Shown here in pieces: positions 25,576 through 33,554 of a stretch of 64,000 nt of DNA; position 1 is the first letter of the stretch; every line of letters starts with the position of its first letter. Below the pieces are notes generated by a model. It did no database searches. It was not told the origin of the DNA and saw only the letters and a program-made list of their open reading frames with translations. The position numbers were made by a program, and so were the translations under genes. The stretch is from Streptomyces sp. NBC_01463 (GTDB lineage: Bacteria; Actinomycetota; Actinomycetes; Streptomycetales; Streptomycetaceae), in NCBI GenBank assembly GCA_036227345.1, contig CP109468.1, forward strand, positions 8,432,001 through 8,496,000, in the 5' to 3' direction.

Positions 25576-26508
25576 TCACCGCCGTGTCCATGCGGGTGTC
25601 CAGGTCTCGCCTTCGGGGCGCTCGGGCCGCATGGCGCCGAGGTGGTCGCGCAGTGTGGCGAGCGCGGGGTGCGGATTGTCCCGGCGCCAGATCAGCGAGT
25701 GCGGGTAGACGGGCGTCGGGTCGGTCACCGGGATGCGGCGCAGGCCGTGACCCGCGGGCCAGACGAGGCGGGTCTGCCCGCCCATGAAGGTGGCCAGGGC
25801 CGGGGTGTCGGCGATGGTGTCGAGGAGCGCGTCGGAGCCGAAGTTGGGGCCGGTCGCCTCGATGGTGAGGCCGAACTCGGCGACGAGATCGTCGTAGTAG
25901 GCGGCCCACTCGGTACCCGGGACGATGCCGGGCATCCAGATCCGGTGCCCGGCGAGCCGGGCGAGCGGCACCGACCGGGCACCCGCCAGCGCATGGGCGG
26001 GGCCGGTGAGGAGCTGGAGCGGCTCGTCGACGACCCGGACGGACTCGATGTCCTCGGGAAGGGGGCGACCGGGGACGGCGACGGCGCGGAAGGACGCGTC
26101 GATCGCACCGGACCGGACGGCGGCGACGGCCGCCTCGATGTCGAACAGCATCAGCACGTCGAGTTCGATCCCGGGGTGCGCGCGATGGAAGTCGCGCATC
26201 AGGCCCGACGCCGCGCCGCGCGAGTTGATCACGTCCACGCGCAGCGGACGGCTGCCGCCGCGCACGGACGCGAACGCGCGCTCCGCGACACGCAGGAGCT
26301 CACGTGCGTGGGGCAGGAACGCCTGCCCGTCGATGGTCAGCTCGGCGCCGCGCGCGGTGCGGGTGAACAGCCGGGCGCCGAGACCGCGCTCCAGCGTGGC
26401 GATGCGCTTGGAGACGGCCTGCTGGGTGACCGCGAGCTCGGCGGCGGCTTCCTGGAACTGTCCCGCGTCAGCCACGGCGACGAAGGTCCGGACGGTGTCG
26501 AGGTCCAT
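25576..26508 (-). CDS. LysR-family transcriptional regulator
   Basis: A 310-residue protein with the N-terminal LysR winged helix (MDLDTVRTFVAVADAGQFQEAAAELAVTQQAVSKRIATLERGLGARLF, residues 1-48) and a C-terminal two-lobed substrate-binding domain (about 90-295). The effector is unknown. It is divergent from the MFS gene across about 127 bp, a normal arrangement for a LysR protein controlling an exporter; the intergenic DNA is less GC-rich than its surroundings, but I found no clean T-N11-A palindrome. Confidence 0.9.
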   Translation of the reverse strand: MDLDTVRTFVAVADAGQFQEAAAELAVTQQAVSKRIATLERGLGARLFTRTARGAELTIDGQAFLPHARELLRVAERAFASVRGGSRPLRVDVINSRGAASGLMRDFHRAHPGIELDVLMLFDIEAAVAAVRSGAIDASFRAVAVPGRPLPEDIESVRVVDEPLQLLTGPAHALAGARSVPLARLAGHRIWMPGIVPGTEWAAYYDDLVAEFGLTIEATGPNFGSDALLDTIADTPALATFMGGQTRLVWPAGHGLRRIPVTDPTPVYPHSLIWRRDNPHPALATLRDHLGAMRPERPEGETWTPAWTRR

Positions 26509-26635
26509 GCCGATCCACCCTAGAGGACAACTCCTGGTTGTGGCTTGCGGGCGGATCGGTTGTTTGACCTGCTGTTGTGCTGCGGGCTTTGCTCCTCCTG
26601 GTCAACCTCGGTTTGTGCGGACGGGAGCTTGAGGG

Positions 26636-27901
26636 GTGGGTGAGCCGGGCATGAGGGGCAACAGACGCCTGGGCCGGCGGTTCGGGTGGCTGTGGGCGGC
26701 CTGCGGGGTCAGCACGTTCGGCACGTGGCTCGCGTTCGACGCGTTCGCACTGATCGCGATCCTCGTACTGCGCGCCGGTCCGGCCGAGGTGTCGGTGCTG
26801 GCGGCCGCGGGGCCGGCGGTGGGGGCCGTGGTGGCGGTGCCGCTCGGGCCGTGGGTGGAGTTCCGGCGCAAGCGGCCGGTGATGATCGCGATGGACCTGA
26901 TCCGGTGCGTGGCGCTGATGAGCGTCCCCGCCGCGTACGCGCTCGGATTGCTCGGTTTCGTCCAGCTCCTGGTGGTGTCCGTCGTCGTCGGCGCGGCCGA
27001 CATCGCCTTCAACGCGGCCGGTGGCGCGTGTGTGAAGGCGCTCGTGCGGCCGGAGGACCTGCTCGTCGCGAACGCGCGGTTCGAGTCCACGACCTGGACC
27101 GCCACCGTGCTCGGGCCGCCCGCCGGCACGGCCGCGATCGGGTTCTTCGGCCCGGTCATGACCGTGGTGGCCAACGCGGTCAGCTATCTGCTCTCGGCGG
27201 CGGGAATCCGCGCGATCGGCGGCAACGAGCCGCAGCCCGCACGCACCGGCGCGCACCGGGGGCGGCTCCGCCCCGGCGACCTGCTCGAAGGATGGCGGCA
27301 CATCCTGACCCACCGGGCCCTGCGCCCCCTGTTCCTCAACACGGTCCTGGTCAACGGCCTGATCCTGGCGACCTCGCCGCTGCTCGCCGTCCTCATGCTC
27401 GGCGACCTCGGCTTCGCCCCCTGGCAGTACGGTCTCGCGTTCGGCCTGCCCTGCGTCGGCGGCATCGTCGGCTCACGGCTGGCCCGCCGGCTCGTCGCAC
27501 GGTTCGGACGGCACAAGGTGCTGCTCACCGCCGGGGCGATGCGCGCGTGCTGGTCCATCGGGCCGGCCTTCGTCCAGCCCGGCGTGGCCGGGCTCGCGCT
27601 CGTCGTCGCGGTCGAGTTCGGACTGATCACCTGCATGGGCGTGTTCAACCCGGTGTTCGCCACCTACCGGCTCGAGCAGGTCCCACCCGACCGGATCGCC
27701 CGCACGCTGTCGGCGTGGTCGGTCACCAGCAAACTCACCATCGCGGCGCTGACCGCACTCTGGGGTCTGCTGGCGGCCCTCAGCGGCCCCCGTACCGCCA
27801 TCGCCATCGCCGGTCTGCTCCTCCTGACGACCCCCTTCCTGCTTCCCGGGCAGGACCACGCGCCGCACCACGAGGGCGACCCGGTCGCGAGCAACCCGTG
27901 A
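26636..27901 (+). CDS. MFS transporter
   Basis: A 421-residue integral membrane protein with 11-12 hydrophobic segments. Typical cytoplasmic loop motifs are WVEFRRKRPVMIAMD between TM2 and TM3 and RRLVARFGRHKVLL in the second half. RFESTTWTATVLGPPAGT is typical of the MFS_3 (enterobactin exporter-like) drug/siderophore efflux group. The start is GTG 26636 (GGGAG upstream) or ATG 26651; the ATG overlaps the stop of a possible 25-codon upstream frame. Divergent lysR control is likely. It ends at a perfect palindrome shared with the convergent GNAT gene. Confidence 0.85.
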   Translation: MGEPGMRGNRRLGRRFGWLWAACGVSTFGTWLAFDAFALIAILVLRAGPAEVSVLAAAGPAVGAVVAVPLGPWVEFRRKRPVMIAMDLIRCVALMSVPAAYALGLLGFVQLLVVSVVVGAADIAFNAAGGACVKALVRPEDLLVANARFESTTWTATVLGPPAGTAAIGFFGPVMTVVANAVSYLLSAAGIRAIGGNEPQPARTGAHRGRLRPGDLLEGWRHILTHRALRPLFLNTVLVNGLILATSPLLAVLMLGDLGFAPWQYGLAFGLPCVGGIVGSRLARRLVARFGRHKVLLTAGAMRACWSIGPAFVQPGVAGLALVVAVEFGLITCMGVFNPVFATYRLEQVPPDRIARTLSAWSVTSKLTIAALTALWGLLAALSGPRTAIAIAGLLLLTTPFLLPGQDHAPHHEGDPVASNP

Positions 27902-27928
27902 CACACCGCGACCGCGGGCCAGGACACC

Positions 27929-27954
27929 GGCACCCGGTCCATGGACCGGGTGCC
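27929..27954. terminator. 26-bp perfect palindrome, bidirectional terminator
   Basis: GGCACCCGGTCC followed by its exact mirror (27929-27954) lies between the convergent MFS and GNAT genes. It would form a 10-11 bp stem in either transcript. Confidence 0.7.
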
Positions 27955-27964
27955 CGTCATGGGA

Positions 27965-28405
27965 TCAGGCCAGCCTCAGATCGACGAACGGCACGCTGTC
28001 GCCCGGCAGTACGTACCGATCCGTCTCGACGAATCCATGGCCGAGCGCGAAGCGCAGCCCCTCCGGGTTCGACGCGAGGACACAGGTCTCGATCACGGCG
28101 GCGCCGAGCGCACGGGCCTCCGCCAGGCCACGCGCGTACAACTGACCGCCGAACCCCTGGCCGCGGTGATCCGGCAGCACCCGCGCGATCACGGTGGCCA
28201 CCGAAGCGCCATCGGCCGGCGGCCGCACGGTCGAGCAGCCCACCGCAACGTCGTCGAGGTATGCGACGGCCAGCAGGTTGCGGCCGGCGCGTTCGGTCAC
28301 CTCCGCGAGCGACAGCACCGCGGTGGGAATGATCGTGTTGTGGACGCGGCGCCAGTCCAGGAGCATGGCGTCGCCGTCCACCCGCTCGATGCGAAGGTCA
28401 CTCAT
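27965..28405 (-). CDS. GNAT-family N-acetyltransferase
   Basis: A 146-residue protein with the acetyl-CoA-binding motif A VLPDHRGQGFGGQLYARGLAEA (R/Q-x-x-G-x-G/A) and a terminal VLASNPEGLRFALGHGFVETDRYV typical of the fold's last helix and strands. The acceptor is unknown: small molecule, peptide or protein. The start MSDLRIERVDGD is preceded by only a weak ribosome binding site. It is divergent from the DUF2087 gene across 159 bp. Confidence 0.85.
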   Translation of the reverse strand: MSDLRIERVDGDAMLLDWRRVHNTIIPTAVLSLAEVTERAGRNLLAVAYLDDVAVGCSTVRPPADGASVATVIARVLPDHRGQGFGGQLYARGLAEARALGAAVIETCVLASNPEGLRFALGHGFVETDRYVLPGDSVPFVDLRLA

Positions 28406-28528
28406 CGCAGCAGGGAACCGTGTGAACACCCCTGCGTCAACTCGGTTCCGCCGGGCAGACCGCTGAGAACACATCCCGACGGACGGACGTCGATGGTCAG
28501 TCCCCGCCGGGCAGCGCCGAGAAATGTG

Positions 28529-28557
28529 TTGCCGCAGGCCGGAGCTGCTGACAGGCT
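28529..28557 (+). promoter_or_regulatory. Promoter of a leaderless DUF2087 gene
   Basis: TTGCCG (28529-28534), a 17-nt spacer and CAGGCT (28552-28557) form a housekeeping-sigma-like promoter whose -10 ends 7 nt before the ATG at 28565. The transcript would begin at or next to the start codon. Confidence 0.55.
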
Positions 28558-28564
28558 TCGCGGC

Positions 28565-28852
28565 ATGTCCGACAACCGATCCAGCTCCAGCCACGGGGTG
28601 GCCGCCCTCTTCTCGCACGGCCGTCTCACGGCGATCCCGCGCAAGACGGCCCGCCGCGAGCAACTCCTCGTCCACCTCACGGAAACGCTGTTCGAGCCCG
28701 GCCGGACGTACTCCGAACGTGAGGTCAACGACGCCCTTCTCACCGTTCACGAGGACTGCGCGGCTCTGCGCCGCTACATGGTCATCGGCGGCCTGCTGAC
28801 CCGGACGAAGGACGGCGTCAGCTATCGGCGCGCCCAGGACCCGGCGGCATGA
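28565..28852 (+). CDS. DUF2087 small regulatory-type protein
   Basis: A 95-residue protein: LFSHGRLTAIPRKTARREQLLVHLTETLFEPGRTYSEREVNDALLTVHEDCAALRRYMVIGGLLTRTKDGVSYRR. This is the complete DUF2087 domain, a winged-helix-like module often found at the C-terminus of ArsR regulators or alone, as here. YSEREVN and ALRRYMVIGGLL are the recognisable positions. It may bind nucleic acid, but no function is established. There is no Shine-Dalgarno sequence, and a promoter sits directly upstream. Confidence 0.85.
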   Translation: MSDNRSSSSHGVAALFSHGRLTAIPRKTARREQLLVHLTETLFEPGRTYSEREVNDALLTVHEDCAALRRYMVIGGLLTRTKDGVSYRRAQDPAA

Positions 28853-28892
28853 CGGACCGGCCCGCAGGGTGGGCGATCGCCCGGCCCGGTGA

Positions 28893-29408
28893 TCAGCCGC
28901 CGAGCGGACGCGCGGTGAACCCCGCCCGGGCGGCGAGCGCGGTGAGTTCCTCGACCCGTGCGGCGCGCAGGCCCACCACGGGATAGCAGTCCGACTCGAT
29001 GTCGAGGACGACGAGCGCCCCGCCGACCTCGCGGTAGTGCCGGCCGCACGTCTCCAGGAACTCATGGGTCGGCAGGCGCATGTCGCCCTCCTCGAACAGC
29101 ACCCAAGGATCCACGGACGGCCGCGAGTCGAGCCCGCGCAGCTGGGAGCGTATCTCCGCGGAGTCCTCCTTCCAGTCCAGCTCCGCCAGCAGCCGGTGGT
29201 CGGCCAGCGCGTCGATGAGCGCTATCCAGGCGAGGTCGGGCACCGGCGCGTCGATACCCCGGTCCGCCAGCGCGCCGGCGTGGGCGCGCACGTACGCCCC
29301 GGGATCGTCGACGGCGTGCAGCACCCGGTCACCGACGGCCTGATGGGCGGGTGCGAGCAGCGCCGCCGCGGCGGCGAGCGAGGTGCGGGTGTCGTCGGCC
29401 ACGGACAT
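28893..29408 (-). CDS. Unknown soluble protein, possibly DUF6630-like
   Basis: A 171-residue cytoplasmic protein (MSVADDTRTSLAAAAALLAPAHQ...). It has a helical first half, an ELDWKEDSAEIRSQLRGLDSRP segment and a last part GGALVVLDIESDCYPVVGLRAARVEELTALAARAGF. The pattern 'LDWKED ... ALVxxDxxSDxYPV ... L' is how I remember the uncharacterised DUF6630 family; I am unsure. No catalytic motif is evident. An ATG (29408) after a purine-rich stretch (AAGGAGCG) decides the start. It converges with the DUF2087 gene across a 40-bp gap. Confidence 0.65.
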   Translation of the reverse strand: MSVADDTRTSLAAAAALLAPAHQAVGDRVLHAVDDPGAYVRAHAGALADRGIDAPVPDLAWIALIDALADHRLLAELDWKEDSAEIRSQLRGLDSRPSVDPWVLFEEGDMRLPTHEFLETCGRHYREVGGALVVLDIESDCYPVVGLRAARVEELTALAARAGFTARPLGG

Positions 29409-29529
29409 GGTGAGGCGCTCCTTCGGCAGCCGTACGACTGCGTCCGACAGTGAGAGGCGGACACCCGGTCGGGCATCCGTCGAAAACCCTGCCACGGGGG
29501 TATGACAACGGGCCCGGCCGCAGCCCCTG

Positions 29530-30408
29530 TCAGTCCTCCAGGACGGCGATGTCGAGCCCGCGGATCCGGTCGGGGTCCGCGACGACATCGATCTCGGTGA
29601 TCAGGCCGTCCACGAGGGTGAAGCCGAGGACCAGGCGCAGCCGCCCGAGCGGCGCCATCGCCAGTGCGACCGACCCGTCGACGAGCGCGATCCCGGTGAA
29701 CAGGGCCCGTCCGGTGGCCGCCATCGCGCCCTGCGCGACGGTGTGGGCGCCCCGGACCACGACGGGCTCCGGTGTGGGAACGACCGAGCGGTCGGCACGC
29801 AGGACCACATCGGGATGAAGCAGCGCGACCAACGCGTCGAAGTCCCCGCCGCGGGACGCCGCCAGGAAGGCCTCCACGACCCGCCGGCGACGTGCCAGAT
29901 CCGCGACGGGCGCCGCACCACCGCCCTTGACCCGGCGGCGGGCCCGGCTCGCGAGCTGCCGGGCGGAGTCCGCCGACCGGTCGAGCAGCGTGCCGATCTC
30001 GTCGAACGGCACCGCGAACATGTCGTGGAGCACGAACGCCAGACGCTCCGCGGGCGCCAGCGTGTCCAGCACCACCAACAGGGCCAGTCCGACCGAGTCG
30101 GCCAGCACGGCCTCCTGCTCCGGGTCGTCCCCCTCGCCGGGACCGGACGTCCGGTCGTACGCGTCGATGGGATCCTCACGCCGGGTACGGCGGGAGCGGA
30201 GCATGTTCAGGCAGACCCGGCCGACGACGGTGGTCAGCCAGCCGGTGAGGTTCCGGACCTCGCTGAGGTCGGCCTGAGAGGCCCTCAGCCACGACTCCTG
30301 GAGGGCGTCGTCGGCCTCGGCCGCCGAACCGAGCATCCGGTAGGCCACCGCCTTCAGATGGCTCCTGTCCGTCTCGAACCGCTCGGCCAGTGCGGTGCGG
30401 TCGTCCAT
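29530..30408 (-). CDS. ECF41-type sigma factor (SigJ-like)
   Basis: A 292-residue protein. Region 2 (FETDRSHLKAVAYRMLGSAAEADDALQESWLRASQ, about 9-45; NLTGWLTTVVGRVCLNMLRSRRTRRE) and region 4 (LAPAERLAFVLHDMFAVPFDEIGTLLDRSADSARQLASRARRRV, about 117-160) are followed by a 110-residue SnoaL/NTF2-like C-terminal domain (RRRRVVEAFLAASRGGDFDALVALLHPDVVLRAD). That extension defines ECF41 sigma factors, whose activity it modulates without a separate anti-sigma factor; none is seen here. The near-terminal DPDRI resembles the group's NPDKL motif. The LLM oxidoreductase gene lies 133 bp upstream on the same strand. Confidence 0.9.
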   Translation of the reverse strand: MDDRTALAERFETDRSHLKAVAYRMLGSAAEADDALQESWLRASQADLSEVRNLTGWLTTVVGRVCLNMLRSRRTRREDPIDAYDRTSGPGEGDDPEQEAVLADSVGLALLVVLDTLAPAERLAFVLHDMFAVPFDEIGTLLDRSADSARQLASRARRRVKGGGAAPVADLARRRRVVEAFLAASRGGDFDALVALLHPDVVLRADRSVVPTPEPVVVRGAHTVAQGAMAATGRALFTGIALVDGSVALAMAPLGRLRLVLGFTLVDGLITEIDVVADPDRIRGLDIAVLED

Positions 30409-30541
30409 CGGTCGCGTTCCTCCGTCGGCGGGTGTCCCGGAAAGGGGAATGTCAGGTGGCAGCGGATCCGCCGGGGATGCGGGGAGCCGTCATGGAACCG
30501 GGGACCGGAGCGTGACGGCAGCCCCGCCGCCTTCCGTGCGG

Positions 30542-31471
30542 TCAGACGCCGGCCGCCCGCGCGGCCTCGTACACCTCGGTCGCCACGTCGACGTACTCCG
30601 ACACGTCACGCAGCTGCGTCTGGAGGTCCAGCATGATCTCCGGCACGCCCGTGGCGGCGTGGGCGGCGAGGTCCTCGACGATCTGCGCGGTGTTGCCGTG
30701 GAACGGCTTCCGGTCCGGGCCGGCCACAGGGGTCGCGCTGTACCGCGCGTTGGCACGGGCACAGACTCCGACCGGACGCTCGCGTCCCCGCTCGGCCGCG
30801 AGGTCCTGGAGCTGCCGCCACTGCTCGGACAGCTGCGCGGGGCCCATGGCGACGGGCATCCAGCCGTCGGCCCGGTCGACCAGACGGCGCCTGGCCCGGG
30901 AGCTGCCGGCCGGCAGATAGACGGGGATCGGGCGGGCCGGCTTGGGCCCCACCTCGGACGGCGCGATCGTGGTCAGATCCCCCTTGTACGAGACGGGGTC
31001 CGGACCCCAGACGGCCGCGCACACGTCCAGCAGCTCGTCCAGCACCGCGCCGCGCTTCTCGAAGGGGGCGACGGAAGCGGCCGCGTACTCGTCCAGGGAC
31101 CATCCCGTACCCAGCCCGGCGACCACGCGGCCGCCGCTGGCGGCGTCGAGTGTGGCCAGCGAACGAGCGAGCTGGAAGGGCACGTGCAGCGGGGCGACGA
31201 GGACACTGGTGCCGAGCCGGGCCCGCTCCGTGGCCGCGGCGGCCAGCGTCAGCGTGATCAGCGGGTCGGAGACCCCGCGGTAGTGCTCGGGCCAGGCCAG
31301 CCCCGGAACCCCGTACAGACCCTGGGTCGCAGGCTCGGGGAACAGTACCCGCTCGAACACCCACAGGCTCTCGTATCCCACGGCCTCCGCGGCGCGCGCC
31401 GCGGTGGCGACGTCACGGCTGAGGTCGTACTGCTTCGTCTGGGGAAGACCAAGACCGAGTGCGATCGGCAT
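30542..31471 (-). CDS. LLM-class flavin/F420-dependent oxidoreductase
   Basis: A 309-residue luciferase-like TIM barrel: ALGLGLPQTKQYDLSRDVATAARAAEAVGYESLWVFERVLFPEPAT at the start, LGTSVLVAPLHVPFQLARSLATLDAASGGRVVAGLGTGW (the typical LDxxSGGRxxxGxGxGW segment) and RPIPVYLPAGSSRARRRLVDRADGWMP later. In actinomycetes this subgroup often uses coenzyme F420. The substrate is unknown. It lies upstream of the ECF41 sigma gene on the same strand, and ECF41 sigma factors commonly neighbour oxidoreductase genes they control. Confidence 0.85.
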   Translation of the reverse strand: MPIALGLGLPQTKQYDLSRDVATAARAAEAVGYESLWVFERVLFPEPATQGLYGVPGLAWPEHYRGVSDPLITLTLAAAATERARLGTSVLVAPLHVPFQLARSLATLDAASGGRVVAGLGTGWSLDEYAAASVAPFEKRGAVLDELLDVCAAVWGPDPVSYKGDLTTIAPSEVGPKPARPIPVYLPAGSSRARRRLVDRADGWMPVAMGPAQLSEQWRQLQDLAAERGRERPVGVCARANARYSATPVAGPDRKPFHGNTAQIVEDLAAHAATGVPEIMLDLQTQLRDVSEYVDVATEVYEAARAAGV

Positions 31472-31580
31472 ACGTGTGCTCCCTCTGTGTGAGTGGCTAC
31501 CACAACTACCCTACGACAGGGCGTTCCTGACGTGCCGACCGGTCGGAGCCGGTGGCGGGGGAGCGGGCCGGGGCGGCGCG

Positions 31581-32420
31581 TCAGCCGACGAGGGCCTGGG
31601 TGCCGAGCACCGTGAGCAGTGCCAGGCGTTCGGCGTCCTCGGTGCCCGGCTCGGCCGTGTAGACCATGATGCGCAGCTCGCTGCCCTCCACGGTCAGGAC
31701 GTCGCAGTCGAGCGTGAGCGCTCCGACGTGCGGATGGTCGATCGTCTTGCGCGCGGAACGGTGCTGCCCCACGGTGCCGGACTCCCAAAGCGCGGCGAAC
31801 CGGTCGCTGCCCGCGCGCAGTTCCGCCACCAGTCCGCGCAGCCGCGGATCGGCGGGGTAGCGGTCGGCGACCGCGTGCAGGTCGGCCGCCAGCGCGGCTT
31901 CCAGCTCACGTCGCGACTCCTCGGTGTGACGTACCCGCCCCGGCCGTCCGAGGAAGTTGCGCCACACGCCGTTCCGCTCGTGGCCGCGCCACCCCGAGGG
32001 GTCGCCCATCAGGGCCGCGTAGGGCGGGTTGGCCAGCAGGAGCGTCCACGAGGCGTCGTGGACCGCCAGCGGGGTCGCGCCCAGGCGGTCGATCAGCCGG
32101 TGGACACCCGGCGTGATGTACGCGGGCACCGTGTCCCGGCCCGGTGGGACGAGGCCTGCCAGCCCGAACAGGTGCGTCCGCTCCGTCCCCGACAGCCGCA
32201 GCGCCCTGCCCAGGGCTTCGACGACCTGGGCCGAGGGGTTCGAGGCCCGGCCCTGTTCCAGCCGGGTGACGTAGTCGGCGGAGATGCCCGCGAGCAGGGC
32301 CAGCTCCTCACGGCGCAGTCCGGCCGCACGCCGCTGCCCGCCGGCGGGAAGCCCGGCCGCCTGCGGCGGAACCCGGTCGCGCCAGCGTCGCAGTGCCTGT
32401 CCGAACTCCGACGTCGCCAT
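31581..32420 (-). CDS. XRE-type regulator with MmyB-like ligand domain
   Basis: A 279-residue protein with an N-terminal Cro/C1-type HTH (GLRREELALLAGISADYVTRLEQGRASNPSAQVVEALGRALRLSGTERTHLF, about 32-85) and a C-terminal MmyB-like PAS-fold domain (VHDASWTLLLANPPYAALMGD...; HPHVGALTLDCDVLTVEGSELRIMVYTAEPGTEDAERLALL). The C-terminal domain probably senses a fatty acid or other small ligand. It is divergent from the SDR gene, with a 10-bp-arm palindrome between them, the classic layout for a local repressor. Confidence 0.9.
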   Translation of the reverse strand: MATSEFGQALRRWRDRVPPQAAGLPAGGQRRAAGLRREELALLAGISADYVTRLEQGRASNPSAQVVEALGRALRLSGTERTHLFGLAGLVPPGRDTVPAYITPGVHRLIDRLGATPLAVHDASWTLLLANPPYAALMGDPSGWRGHERNGVWRNFLGRPGRVRHTEESRRELEAALAADLHAVADRYPADPRLRGLVAELRAGSDRFAALWESGTVGQHRSARKTIDHPHVGALTLDCDVLTVEGSELRIMVYTAEPGTEDAERLALLTVLGTQALVG

Positions 32421-32448
32421 ACCCCTCAGTGTGCCCCGAGGGCCGCGT

Positions 32449-32479
32449 GTCTTCCTGGTACCGGCAGTCCCAGGAAGAC
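32449..32479. promoter_or_regulatory. Operator palindrome between XRE regulator and SDR gene
   Basis: GTCTTCCTGG (32449-32458) and CCAGGAAGAC (32470-32479) are perfect 10-bp arms with an 11-nt spacer, so the half-sites are two helical turns apart, in the 102-bp divergent region. CAATCT, a -10-like hexamer, lies 7 nt before the SDR start. Confidence 0.65.
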
Positions 32480-32522
32480 GGGACGTCTGGCTGCGCCCGG
32501 CCATCCGCCGCAATCTGGACCC

Positions 32523-33230
32523 ATGACCACCACACTGATCACCGGAGCGAACAAGGGCCTGGGCCGCGAGACCGCCCGCCGGCTGGTCGCCGCAGGCCAC
32601 ACCGTCTACATCGGAAGCCGGGACGCCGGGCGCGGGCGCCTCGCCGCAGAGGAACTGGGCGCACGAACGGTCGTTCTCGACGTCACCGACGACGCGTCCG
32701 TCGAAGCCGCCGCCCGTGCCGTCGAGGCGGACGGCGGACTGGACGTACTGATCAACAACGCGGGCGTCGAAGGCCGGGGCGCGGAGAACGAGGTGGTCGG
32801 CGCCGCGGATGTCACCGCCGACATGATGCGCCGGACCTTCGAGACGAACGTCTTCGGCACGGTACGCGTCACCCACGCGTTCCTGCCCCTGCTGCGGCGG
32901 TCCGCCGCCCCGGTCGTCGTGAACCTCAGCAGCGGCCTCGCCTCGCTGGCCCGCGTCACCGACCCCGGCACCCCGACGCACGCCTACCCGGGTGTGGCGT
33001 ATCCCGCCTCGAAGACCGCGGTGAACATGATCACCGTGCAGTACGCCAAGGCGTTCCCGGACATCCGGATCAACGCCGTGGAACCCGGCTACACGAAGAC
33101 CGATCTCAACGGGAACACCGGCGTGCAGACGGTCGAGCAGGGCGCCGCGATCATCGTCCGGATGGCGCTCCTGGGCCCCGACGGGCCCACCGGGGGCTTC
33201 TTCTCCGCCGAGGGGCCGCTGCCGTGGTGA
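32523..33230 (+). CDS. Short-chain dehydrogenase/reductase (classical SDR)
   Basis: A 235-residue NAD(P)(H)-dependent oxidoreductase: TGANKGLGRE (TGxxxGxG cofactor motif), LDVTDDAS, NNAGVEG, Ser in VNLSSGLAS, YPASK (Tyr and Lys of the catalytic triad) and EPGYTKTDLNG after strand 6. The length and the NKGLG form resemble carbonyl-reductase-like SDRs. Arg at the end of the second strand (IGSRD) favours NADPH. It is probably repressed by the divergent XRE protein, and no Shine-Dalgarno sequence is seen. Confidence 0.9.
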   Translation: MTTTLITGANKGLGRETARRLVAAGHTVYIGSRDAGRGRLAAEELGARTVVLDVTDDASVEAAARAVEADGGLDVLINNAGVEGRGAENEVVGAADVTADMMRRTFETNVFGTVRVTHAFLPLLRRSAAPVVVNLSSGLASLARVTDPGTPTHAYPGVAYPASKTAVNMITVQYAKAFPDIRINAVEPGYTKTDLNGNTGVQTVEQGAAIIVRMALLGPDGPTGGFFSAEGPLPW

Positions 33231-33317
33231 CGGCGCGCGCGACCCGGAACACCGGGCCCGGGCGGGGAAGTGGTCAGGAGGGGCCCCGGACATGGCATAC
33301 GGTGGGGAACACAACGA

Positions 33318-33391
33318 CGCGGGGTGGAGCAGCTCGGTAGCTCGCTGGGCTCATAACCCAGAGGTCGCAGGTTCAAATCCTGTCCCCGCTA
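33318..33391 (+). tRNA. Initiator tRNA-fMet (CAT)
   Basis: Cloverleaf arms: acceptor CGCGGGG/CCCCGCT with C1 opposite U72 unpaired, a D-arm with AGCTCGGTAGCTC, anticodon stem CTGGG/CCCAG around loop CTCATAA, and T-arm GCAGG-TTCAAAT-CCTGT. The 1:72 mismatch and the three consecutive G:C pairs of the anticodon stem are initiator identity features. CCA is not encoded (the sequence continues CTG), so it must be added after transcription. Confidence 0.95.
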
Positions 33392-33399
33392 CTGTCGGA

Positions 33400-33433
33400 G
33401 CAGGGCCCGGAACCATCAGGTTCCGGGCCCTGC
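33400..33433 (+). terminator. Terminator of the tRNA-fMet gene
   Basis: A perfect 15-bp stem (33400-33414 with 33419-33433) with loop ATCA starts 9 bp after the tRNA 3' end. Confidence 0.85.
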
Positions 33434-33554
33434 TGCATGTGTGCGGTGGGCCGGTGAGTGCACTTGCACCGGCCCGCGGCCGACCGGGCGAGGGCTTTCC
33501 GGCGGGGAGAAAACCACTGGTGCCGGGTCCGCCGCACCCGGAGACTGACCCTTC

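Noticed and set aside
33318..33391. tRNA-fMet as an integration (attB/attL) site
   Set aside because: No integrase or excisionase nearby and no direct repeat of the tRNA 3' end found elsewhere in the window.
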